Source of the DNA: Caballeronia pedi
GTDB taxonomy: Bacteria; Pseudomonadota; Gammaproteobacteria; Burkholderiales; Burkholderiaceae
Direction: 5' to 3'
NCBI RefSeq assembly: GCF_001544915.2
Contig: NZ_FCOE02000020.1
Location: 1-64,000 of the forward strand
Length of the DNA stretch: 64,000 bases
Shown: one piece after another, positions 16,319 to 23,987 of the stretch
Position numbering within the stretch: the first letter of the stretch is position 1
How the letters are laid out: each line of letters begins with the position of its first letter
Made by a program: the position numbers and the translations under genes
The notes under the pieces: model-generated
Seen by the model: the letters and a program-made list of their open reading frames with translations, nothing else
Told to the model about the DNA's origin: nothing
Databases searched by the model: none

Positions 16319-17278
16319 ATGAAACGCCGCACCGTGTTAGTTGCGATGGCCGCCGCGCCGCTCGGCGCAATGCTTCCGCTCCCCGCCTTCGCGCAAAAGC
16401 CCATCGTGCTCGGCTTCGCGCAGGTCGGCGCGGAGAGCGAATGGCGCACCGCCAACACCCAGTCGATCAAGTCCAGCGCGCAGGAAGCCGGCATCGACCT
16501 GAAATTCTCCGACGCGCAGCAGAAGCAGGAAAACCAGATCAAGGCGATCCGCTCGTACATCGCGCAGAAGGTCGATGTGATCGCGTTCTCGCCGGTCGTC
16601 GAAACGGGCTGGGATACCGTGCTCGTCGAAGCGAAGAACGCGAAGATTCCCGTCGTGCTCACCGACCGCGCGATCAGCAGCAAGGACGACACGCTCTACG
16701 TCACCTTCATCGGCTCGGACTTCACCGAGGAAGGCCGCAAGGCGGGCCGCTGGCTGGTCGAGAAGGAAAAGGGCAATGCGGGGCCGATCAATATCGTCGA
16801 ATTGCAGGGCACGGTCGGCTCGGCGCCCGCGATCGATCGCAAGAAGGGCTTCGAGGAAATCATCAAGTCCGATCCGAAGTTCAAGATCATCCGCTCGCAG
16901 ACCGGCGACTTCACGCGCGCGAAGGGCAAGGAAGTGATGGAGGCTTTCCTCAAGGCCGAGGGCAAGAAGATCAACGTGCTCTACGCGCACAACGACGACA
17001 TGGCGATCGGCGCGATCCAGGCGATCGAGGAAGCCGGCATGAAGCCGGGCAAGGACATCATCATCATTTCCGTCGATGGCGTGAAAGGCGCATTCGAAGC
17101 CATGATGGCGGGCAAGCTCAATGTGTCGGTCGAATGCAGTCCGCTGCTCGGGCCGCAGTTGATGTCGGTCGTGAAGGACATCAAGGCCGGCAAGTCCGTG
17201 CCCAAGCGCATCGTCACACAGGAAGGCATCTTCCCGATGGAGGTCGCGGCGAAGGAATTCCCTAATCGAAAGTACTGA
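16319..17278 (+). CDS. ytfQ: Galactofuranose-type sugar-binding protein
   Basis: 319 aa periplasmic binding protein. Signal peptide 1-25 (LPAFA). It closely follows E. coli YtfQ: FAQVGAESEWR, DAQQKQENQIKAIRS, VELQGTVGSAPAIDRKKGF, RSQTGDFTRAKGKEVMEAF and YAHNDDMAIGAIQA. YtfQ captures galactofuranose and related furanose sugars. A strong GGAGG site precedes ATG 16319. First gene of the ytfQ-ytfR-ytfT-yjfF-gntR operon; the gap to the ATPase gene is 19 bp. The exact sugar here is not provable; arabinose is also carried by some relatives. Confidence 0.9.
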   Translation: MKRRTVLVAMAAAPLGAMLPLPAFAQKPIVLGFAQVGAESEWRTANTQSIKSSAQEAGIDLKFSDAQQKQENQIKAIRSYIAQKVDVIAFSPVVETGWDTVLVEAKNAKIPVVLTDRAISSKDDTLYVTFIGSDFTEEGRKAGRWLVEKEKGNAGPINIVELQGTVGSAPAIDRKKGFEEIIKSDPKFKIIRSQTGDFTRAKGKEVMEAFLKAEGKKINVLYAHNDDMAIGAIQAIEEAGMKPGKDIIIISVDGVKGAFEAMMAGKLNVSVECSPLLGPQLMSVVKDIKAGKSVPKRIVTQEGIFPMEVAAKEFPNRKY

Positions 17279-17297
17279 GCGCAAATACTGATCTCCG

Positions 17298-18818
17298 ATG
17301 ACTTCGCCCGTACTGGAGCTGCGCGGCATCGACAAGCGCTTCGCCGGCGTCCATGCGCTGCAGGACGTGAACCTCACCCTTTATCCGGGCGAGGTTCACG
17401 CGCTGATGGGCCAGAACGGCGCGGGCAAGTCGACGCTCATCAAGGTGCTGACTGGCGTCGTGAACCTCGACGCCGGCGAGATTCTGCTCGACGGCCGCGC
17501 GATTCGCCCCGACTCGCCGCTCGCCGCGCAGAAGCTCGGCATCAGCACGGTCTATCAGGAAGTGAATCTCTGCCCGAACCTCTCCGTGGCGGAGAACATC
17601 TTCGCCGGCTACTTTCCGCGACGCGGCGCGCTCTCAGGCTTTCGCATCGACTGGGAAGCGACGAACCGGCAGGCGCGCGAACTGCTCGGGCGCATCGGGC
17701 TCGATATCGACGTGACGCGCGTGCTGACGAGCTATTCGGTCGCGGTGCAGCAGATGGTCGCGATCGCGCGGGCGCTGAAGCTGTCGTCGAAAGTATTGAT
17801 TCTCGACGAACCGACCTCCTCGCTCGACGACGACGAAGTGCGCCGCCTCTTCGAGGTGCTGCGCCGTCTGCGCGAACAAGGTCTCGCGATTCTCTTCGTC
17901 ACGCACTTTCTGAATCAGGTCTACGCGATCTCGGACCGCATCACGGTGCTGCGCAACAGCCGGCGCGTGGGCGAATGGCGCGCGAACGAACTCGGCACGC
18001 AGGCGCTCATCGCGGCGATGCTCGGCCGCGAACTCGCCGCCGCGCAGGCGCGCCAGCCGCCGCCCGACGACACCGAAGCGCACGCCACCGACGACGCCCT
18101 GCTCGACGCGGTACGTCTCGGGCAGAAAGGCCAGTTGCAGCCGCTCGATCTGCGCGTGCGCGCGGGCGAAGTGGTCGGCGTCGCGGGGCTGCTCGGCTCC
18201 GGGCGCACCGAACTCGCGAAGCTGCTGTTCGGCCTGGAGAAGCCCGACGAAGGCGAACTGCGCATGGACGGCGCGCCGGTTTCCTTCGCGACGCCCGCGC
18301 AGGCGATCCGGCACGGCATTGCGTTCTGCCCGGAGGAGCGCAAGGCGGATGGCATCGTCGCGGAGCTGTCGCTGCGCGAGAACATCGCGCTCGCGTTGCA
18401 GGCGCGCATGGGCGCGCGACGCTGCCTCACGCGCGCCGAACAGAACGCGCTCGCCGAACGCTTCGTGCGCGCGCTCGGCATCAAGGCCGCGACGCTCGAC
18501 ATGCCGATCGGCCTGCTCTCCGGCGGCAATCAGCAAAAGGCGCTGATCGCGCGCTGGCTCGCGACCGAACCGCGCCTGCTGATCCTCGACGAGCCCACGC
18601 GCGGCATCGATGTCGCCGCGAAGCAGGAAATCATGGACGAGATACTCAGGCTCGCCTCGACCGGCATGGCGGTGCTCTTCATCTCGTCGGAAATCTCGGA
18701 GGTGGTGCGCGTCGCCAACCGCATCGTCGTGTTGCGCGATCGTCGCAAGGTCGGCGAACTTCCGGCGGGCACGAGTGAAGATACGGTATGCGAAATGATC
18801 GGAGCCGAACATGGATGA
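17298..18818 (+). CDS. ytfR: Sugar ABC transporter ATPase with two nucleotide-binding domains
   Basis: 506 aa with two fused ABC domains, as in the RbsA/YtfR class. Domain 1: Walker A GQNGAGKST (about 38-46) and Walker B LILDEPTSSLD; its signature (SYSVAVQQMVA) is degenerate, normal for this class. Domain 2: signature LSGGNQQKA and Walker B LLILDEPTRGID; its Walker A equivalent is the weak GLLGSGRTE. It energises the two permeases that follow. It overlaps the next gene by 8 bp. Confidence 0.9.
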   Translation: MTSPVLELRGIDKRFAGVHALQDVNLTLYPGEVHALMGQNGAGKSTLIKVLTGVVNLDAGEILLDGRAIRPDSPLAAQKLGISTVYQEVNLCPNLSVAENIFAGYFPRRGALSGFRIDWEATNRQARELLGRIGLDIDVTRVLTSYSVAVQQMVAIARALKLSSKVLILDEPTSSLDDDEVRRLFEVLRRLREQGLAILFVTHFLNQVYAISDRITVLRNSRRVGEWRANELGTQALIAAMLGRELAAAQARQPPPDDTEAHATDDALLDAVRLGQKGQLQPLDLRVRAGEVVGVAGLLGSGRTELAKLLFGLEKPDEGELRMDGAPVSFATPAQAIRHGIAFCPEERKADGIVAELSLRENIALALQARMGARRCLTRAEQNALAERFVRALGIKAATLDMPIGLLSGGNQQKALIARWLATEPRLLILDEPTRGIDVAAKQEIMDEILRLASTGMAVLFISSEISEVVRVANRIVVLRDRRKVGELPAGTSEDTVCEMIGAEHG

Positions 18819-19869
18819 TACCGTGCGACGCGGCAAGCTCCGCTCGATGATGGAGCACCGGCTCGGCTGGCCGATCGTCACGCTCGCGCTGCTGCTCGCG
18901 TTGAACGCGGCGTTCAATCCGGGCTTCCTGCATGTCGAATGGCGCGATCATCATCTGTACGGCAGCCTCATCGATATCCTCAATCGCGCCGCGCCGCTCG
19001 CGGTCGTCGCGCTCGGCATGACCATCGTGATCGCGACGCGCGGCATCGATATCTCCGTGGGCGCGGTCGTCGCCATCGCGGGCGCGGTCGCCGCGTGGGC
19101 GATCGGCGGCTCCATCTCCGGCAATGTGACGCGCTTTCCGTTGCCCGTCGTGATCGTGGCCGCGCTCGGCGTCGCGTTGCTGTGCGGGCTGTGGAACGGC
19201 TTGCTGGTCGCGCGCGCGGGCATGCAGCCGATCATCGCGACGCTCATTCTCATGGTCGCGGGACGCGGCATCGCGCAGCTCATCACGAGCGGCCAGATCA
19301 TCACGATCTACTACTCGCCCTACTTCTTCTTCGGCGGCGGCTATCTGCTCGGCGTGCCGGTGTCGATACTGATCGTAGCTCTCGTGTTCGCGCTGCTCTG
19401 GCTCGCGATCACGCGCACCGCGCTCGGGCTGTTCCTGCAGGCGATCGGCATCAATCCGACCGCCGCGCGCGTCGCGGGCGTGCAGGCGCGACGGCTCACG
19501 CTCGGCGCGTATGCGTTCAGCGGCCTGTGCGCGGGCGTCGCGGGCATCCTCATCAGTTCGAACGTCAAGAGCGCGGACGGCAACAACGCGGGCCTGCTGC
19601 TCGAACTCGATGCGATTCTCGCCGTGACGCTCGGCGGCACCGCGCTGACCGGCGGCCGCTTCACGCTCGCGGGCAGCGTGATCGGCGCGCTCATCATTCA
19701 GACGCTCACGTATCTGATCTATTCGCTCGGCGTGCCGCCGGAGGTCAATCTCGTGGTGAAGGCCATCGTCGTGTTCGCGGTGATGATGCTGCAATCGGGC
19801 GAATTCCGTGCGACGGTCGCGAAATTCGCGCGCCGTCCCGCGCTCGCGGATCGCGAGGTGCGGCGATGA
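18811..19869 (+). CDS. ytfT: Sugar ABC transporter permease 1
   Basis: 352 aa, about 8-10 hydrophobic helices, BPD_transp_2 family. Family marks include VALGMTIVIATRGIDISVGAV and the cytoplasmic coupling loop AIGINPTAARVAGV. It pairs with the yjfF product to form the furanose channel. Its stop overlaps the start of yjfF (ATGA), and its own start overlaps ytfR by 8 bp, showing tight coupling of the four subunits. Confidence 0.88.
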   Translation: MDDTVRRGKLRSMMEHRLGWPIVTLALLLALNAAFNPGFLHVEWRDHHLYGSLIDILNRAAPLAVVALGMTIVIATRGIDISVGAVVAIAGAVAAWAIGGSISGNVTRFPLPVVIVAALGVALLCGLWNGLLVARAGMQPIIATLILMVAGRGIAQLITSGQIITIYYSPYFFFGGGYLLGVPVSILIVALVFALLWLAITRTALGLFLQAIGINPTAARVAGVQARRLTLGAYAFSGLCAGVAGILISSNVKSADGNNAGLLLELDAILAVTLGGTALTGGRFTLAGSVIGALIIQTLTYLIYSLGVPPEVNLVVKAIVVFAVMMLQSGEFRATVAKFARRPALADREVRR

Positions 19870-20888
19870 ATTCGCGCTTGCCTACGCTCACGCATCAGCG
19901 CAAGAACGACGCGCCGCCGCGCAAGACAGTACGCAGCCGCTACCTGCCGCTTGCCGCGACGGTGTCGCTGTTCATCGTGATCTCCGTGCTCGGCTCGGTG
20001 ATGTACACCGGCTTCTTCTCGCCGCAGGTCTTCCTCAATCTGCTGATCGACAACGCGTTTCTGATTGTCGTCGCGGTGGGTGAGACGTTCGTCATTCTGT
20101 CGGGCGGGATCGATCTGTCGGTGGGATCGGTGATCGCGCTCACGACGATGGTGTCCGCCGCGCTGGTCGAGAAAGCGGGCTGGCATCCGCTCGTCGTGAT
20201 ACCGCTCGTGCTCGCGATGGGCACCGCGTTCGGCACGCTGATGGGCTGGCTGATCGCGCGCTTTCGCCTGCAGCCTTTCATCGTCACGCTCGCGGGCATG
20301 TTTCTCGCGCGCGGGCTCTGCTATCTGATCAGCATCGATTCGATCAGCATCACGGACCCGTGGTACGCAATGGTTTCGCAGATTCGCATCCCCGTGATGA
20401 GCGGCGCGTCGCTGTCGCTCGGCGCGGTGATCGCGCTCGTCGTGCTTGCGCTGGCGGTATTCGTCGCGCATTACACGCCGTTCGGGCGCACCCTCTATGC
20501 GGTCGGCGGCAATCCTCATTCCGCGCTGCTGATGGGCTTGCCGGTGAATGCGGCGACCATCGGCGCCTACGCGTTGTCGGGTTTCTGCTCGGCGCTCGGC
20601 GGCGTGCTGTTCACGTTCTACATGCTCTCCGGCTACGGCCTGCATGCGATGGGTCTCGAACTCGACGCGATCGCGTCTGTCGTGATCGGCGGGACGCTGT
20701 TGACGGGCGGCGTCGGCTATGTGATCGGCACGCTGTTCGGCGTGCTTCTGCTCGGCATCATCCAGACGCTGATTTCGTTCGACGGCTCGCTCAGTTCTTG
20801 GTGGACCAAGATCGCGGTCGGCGCGCTGCTGCTCGTGTTCTGTCTGTCGCAGCGCGCGTTCGGCGAACGCACCGCGACGAAGCGCTGA
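19866..20888 (+). CDS. yjfF: Sugar ABC transporter permease 2
   Basis: 340 aa from ATG 19866, chosen because it overlaps the ytfT stop (ATGA); the frame itself stays open far upstream inside ytfT. Membrane helices begin about residue 28. Motifs: GETFVILSGGIDLSVGSVIAL and AVGGNPHSALLMGLPV match the YjfF branch of BPD_transp_2 permeases. Second half of the heterodimeric channel. The regulator gene follows after 1 bp. Confidence 0.88.
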   Translation: MNSRLPTLTHQRKNDAPPRKTVRSRYLPLAATVSLFIVISVLGSVMYTGFFSPQVFLNLLIDNAFLIVVAVGETFVILSGGIDLSVGSVIALTTMVSAALVEKAGWHPLVVIPLVLAMGTAFGTLMGWLIARFRLQPFIVTLAGMFLARGLCYLISIDSISITDPWYAMVSQIRIPVMSGASLSLGAVIALVVLALAVFVAHYTPFGRTLYAVGGNPHSALLMGLPVNAATIGAYALSGFCSALGGVLFTFYMLSGYGLHAMGLELDAIASVVIGGTLLTGGVGYVIGTLFGVLLLGIIQTLISFDGSLSSWWTKIAVGALLLVFCLSQRAFGERTATKR

Positions 20889-20889
20889 C

Positions 20890-21612
20890 ATGGACTACCG
20901 CCATCTACAGCCCCGCAAGAGCATGCACGCGCGCATCGTGCAGGAGCTGGGCATCGAGATCGTGAGCGGCAGGCTCAAACCGGGCGACCGCCTGCCCGCC
21001 GAAGCGAAGCTGTGCGAAGCCTACGGCGTGAGCCGCCCGGTGCTGCGCGAAGCGACGCGCGTGCTGGTCGCGAAGGGACTGGTGCTGTCGAAGCCGCGTC
21101 TGGGCAGCGTCGTGCGTCCGCGCGATGAATGGCACACGCTCGACCCCGATGTGCTGTTCTGGACCATCAACAGCGTGCACGAAGGCGAGTTCTTTCAGTC
21201 GCTGCTCGTGGTGCGCAGGATCGTCGAGCCTGCTGCCGCCGCGCTCGCCGCATCGAACGCGACGCCTGACGATCTCGCGAACATCCGCGCCGCCTATGAG
21301 CGCATGTCGCTCGCGGACACGCCGGATGCATTGCTTGCGCCGGATCTGGAGTTTCATCGCGCGATCATGACGGCCACGCATAACGACATGCTGATGTACA
21401 TCGGGCACATGCTGTCGCTCGCGTTGTCGGAGTCGATCAAGCTGACGAGCCGTCATCCCGATACGCACGCGCTGTCATTGCCACGGCACAAGGCGATACT
21501 CACCGCGATCGCGAATCGCGATCCGCTCGGCGCGCGTCATGCGAGTCTCGTGCAGCTCGACAATGCACTCGCCGACGCGCAAAGCGTGCTGTCGGCGGTG
21601 TATCAGGAATAG
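20890..21612 (+). CDS. GntR regulator (FadR subfamily) of the ytf operon
   Basis: 240 aa. Winged helix about 10-75 (LPAEAKLCEAYGVSRPVLREATRVL) and an FCD domain about 90-225 with DLEFHRAIMTATHND. It is the last gene of the sugar operon, 1 bp after yjfF, so it probably regulates the operon by feedback, with the imported sugar or its catabolite as ligand. Related to galactonate/galactose-type regulators by position only. It ends 8 bp from the convergent dioxygenase gene. Confidence 0.85.
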   Translation: MDYRHLQPRKSMHARIVQELGIEIVSGRLKPGDRLPAEAKLCEAYGVSRPVLREATRVLVAKGLVLSKPRLGSVVRPRDEWHTLDPDVLFWTINSVHEGEFFQSLLVVRRIVEPAAAALAASNATPDDLANIRAAYERMSLADTPDALLAPDLEFHRAIMTATHNDMLMYIGHMLSLALSESIKLTSRHPDTHALSLPRHKAILTAIANRDPLGARHASLVQLDNALADAQSVLSAVYQE

Positions 21613-21620
21613 CGGCTTGC

Positions 21621-22784
21621 CTACGTGCTGCGACGCCACGCGTTGTCTCTCAACGCGTTCGCCAGCGCATCGACGGACCATGCTTCATCGAGCGCCTGAC
21701 GCAACAGCGCCTGCTGGCTCTTCGGCGCAAGACCGCCTAAGGGCGGATCGCGATCGAGATTCGTCGGGAATGCATAACCTTCCGCGCAGGACGCGATGAC
21801 CGCATCGAGTTCGGCGTCGTTCATGCGTCCCGTGGATTTTTCATCGAGCAACACCGGATAGACGGCTTCGCACATGCGGGCTCGATCGAGCGTTTCCATC
21901 GCCCGTCCGTATGCCGACGACACTTGCAGCAGATTCGCCATGCGCTGCACGTCGCGCGTGCGGTTCGCGCCCGCCGCATGAAAGAGCGCCGGGCTGAAGA
22001 AGAGCGCATCGCCTTTTTCGAGCGGCAGTTGCACGTAATGCGCCTCGAAGTGCTCGCGAAAATCCGCGCGACGCCATGCGAGATAGCCTTGCGCATAGCG
22101 TTGCGAATACGGCAGCAGTTTGGTCGGCCCGCTTTCGACGGGCATGTCGCTGTGCGCGACCGCGCCCTGCAGCGTGAGAAAGGGCGACATCGCGTGGACA
22201 TGCGCCGGATAGCGCTGCACTTCATCGGCGGTCTGGAAACCGAGGTGATAGTCGCGGTGCGCCTGCTGCGCCTCTCCGCCCGGGCGCACGACGTTGACCT
22301 GCGACGTCATCTGGAAAGCCGGCCCGAGCCACGCTTGCGCCGCACACTCGATGAACGGATTCGCGAAGTAGCGCGCGAACACGCGCGGCGCTTCGAGGCA
22401 GAGCTTTTCCTGCGCGTTCCAGATGCGATCGTTCGCGCCCGCCTTCGCAAAGTGATCCGCGCCGCTCGTTCCCTGCGCGCGCTCTTTACGGATGATCGAT
22501 TCGAAGGTCGCGGTGGCCTCGTCGACCGGCGCGACATCCGCATAGGCCGCCTTGAGCACGAATACGCCCGCGCCGTCGCGAAGCACCGTCGCCCATTCCG
22601 CCTGCAATGCCGCGCGCTTCGGCGGATCGTTCAAGGCTTCGCGCAGCGCGGCGCAATCGTAGAGGGGAATCCGCTGCTGGATATCGGCGGCTAGTGCCTG
22701 CCTTGGCACGGTGTCCCGTTCGAGCAGCGCGGAGAATTCATCGAGCGAGCAGTCGCTCTCCCGGTACACGTTCGTCACGTTCAT
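21621..22784 (-). CDS. Phytanoyl-CoA dioxygenase (PhyH) family protein
   Basis: 387 aa from ATG 22784 (GGAG upstream); a TTG at 22805 would add seven residues. Fe(II)/2-oxoglutarate oxygenase motifs: HxD in AHRDYH (His176, Asp178), a distal His269 in LFHAAGAN and an Arg a few residues later (NRTRD) for 2-oxoglutarate. The family hydroxylates diverse small molecules, so the substrate is open. It lies 69 bp downstream of the porin gene on the same strand. Confidence 0.8.
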   Translation of the reverse strand: MNVTNVYRESDCSLDEFSALLERDTVPRQALAADIQQRIPLYDCAALREALNDPPKRAALQAEWATVLRDGAGVFVLKAAYADVAPVDEATATFESIIRKERAQGTSGADHFAKAGANDRIWNAQEKLCLEAPRVFARYFANPFIECAAQAWLGPAFQMTSQVNVVRPGGEAQQAHRDYHLGFQTADEVQRYPAHVHAMSPFLTLQGAVAHSDMPVESGPTKLLPYSQRYAQGYLAWRRADFREHFEAHYVQLPLEKGDALFFSPALFHAAGANRTRDVQRMANLLQVSSAYGRAMETLDRARMCEAVYPVLLDEKSTGRMNDAELDAVIASCAEGYAFPTNLDRDPPLGGLAPKSQQALLRQALDEAWSVDALANALRDNAWRRST

Positions 22785-22853
22785 GTCTCGCTCCGTTTTC
22801 GACAAGCATAGCCGTTCGCGCGAAGCCTCGACAAGCCGTGACGGTCACGTCCG

Positions 22854-23900
22854 TCAGAATCGCTCGATCATGCCGACCTGCACGCCGCGAACCGGCGCGC
22901 CCGGATACGCCGCCGGCAACCCGACGACATTCACGCCGCGCAGCGTGAAGGTCGCGTCGCCGTGATTGCGCAGCATCGCGCCGCTCGCGTAGAGCAGTAC
23001 CTTCGGCGAAAGGTCGTACTCGCACGCGACGCTGAACTGGTCCGCATCGTTGTCGCCGCCCGAGCGGTCGCGCGCGTACGCGTAGCCGAGCGATGCGCGC
23101 AGGCGCGGCGTCACGGCATAACGCATCGATAGCGCGATGCCGTCGTTGTGATAGCGCGGCGATCCGCCATCGCCATTGAAGTACGACACGAAGGCCGTCG
23201 TCTTGCCGATCTGGTACGACACGCCGCCGAGATTCGCGCGCAAGCCGGTGTCGCCCTGCGTCTGCTGATGTGCATAGGAAATGCGAAACGGCCCGTTGTG
23301 ATACGCGAATGTCTCGTAGTTGCCGGATAGACCGTTGCCGTCGCCGCTGTCGCGCAATGCGACCATGAGCGTCGTCGTGAAGCCGTGAAAGTCTGGCGAC
23401 AGGTACGCGATGCCGTTATCCGTATACGGCGTGATCTTCGAGAGATTGTTGAGACCCGACGCGATCGTGCCCGCGCCGAAGGCGTCGAGGCCGCCCTTGA
23501 ACGGAATGTAGATCGGCGAGTACTGACGGCCCATGCGCAATTCGCCCCACGGCGCGCCTAGGCCGATCCACGCCTGCCGGTTGAAAATGGTGTTGGCCGT
23601 GGCGAAGCTGCCGTCCGCCGAACTGAAGCCGCTTTCGAGATCGAACAGCAGACGCGTATCGGAACTCCATTGCTCGTAGCCGCGCAAGCCGAAGCGCGAA
23701 CCGCGATATGCGCCCGAATCCATGCGCGGCGTCCACGAGGAACCGGGATTCGTCACTTCGATGCTGGTGTCGATCGTGCCGTACAGCGTGACGGCGCTTT
23801 GCGCATGCGCGGCCGTTACGCCGATGCCGCACATCATCGACAGGACCAGCAGGCGTGCGCGCTTCGCCGTGCGGCGATCGAAAGGGTATGTCAGACGCAT
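22854..23900 (-). CDS. Outer-membrane trimeric porin
   Basis: 348 aa. Signal peptide ends at AAHAQ (about residue 34), followed by the Burkholderia porin start SAVTLYGTIDTSIE. Repeated amphipathic beta segments, SRFGLRGYE, FDLESGFSSADG, RQAWIGLG and a C-terminal Phe (GMIERF) required for outer-membrane assembly are visible. It provides general diffusion of small hydrophilic molecules. ATG 23900 is preferred over 23942, which would add 14 residues before the signal peptide. Confidence 0.9.
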   Translation of the reverse strand: MRLTYPFDRRTAKRARLLVLSMMCGIGVTAAHAQSAVTLYGTIDTSIEVTNPGSSWTPRMDSGAYRGSRFGLRGYEQWSSDTRLLFDLESGFSSADGSFATANTIFNRQAWIGLGAPWGELRMGRQYSPIYIPFKGGLDAFGAGTIASGLNNLSKITPYTDNGIAYLSPDFHGFTTTLMVALRDSGDGNGLSGNYETFAYHNGPFRISYAHQQTQGDTGLRANLGGVSYQIGKTTAFVSYFNGDGGSPRYHNDGIALSMRYAVTPRLRASLGYAYARDRSGGDNDADQFSVACEYDLSPKVLLYASGAMLRNHGDATFTLRGVNVVGLPAAYPGAPVRGVQVGMIERF

Positions 23901-23932
23901 GAAAACATCGGTCAGGGGACGGGTCGAATGAA

Positions 23933-23960
23933 GCGGCGGCATGCACGCCCGTGCCGCCGC
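23933..23960 (-). terminator. Hairpin after gcd, possible terminator
   Basis: GCGGCGGCA (23933-23941) and TGCCGCCGC (23952-23960) form a perfect 9-bp stem with a 10-base loop, 27 bp past the gcd stop on the minus strand. No U-run follows, so it may only pause polymerase or protect the RNA end. Confidence 0.4.
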
Positions 23961-23987
23961 CCGCCATGATAATCGTCCAGGCGGCGA

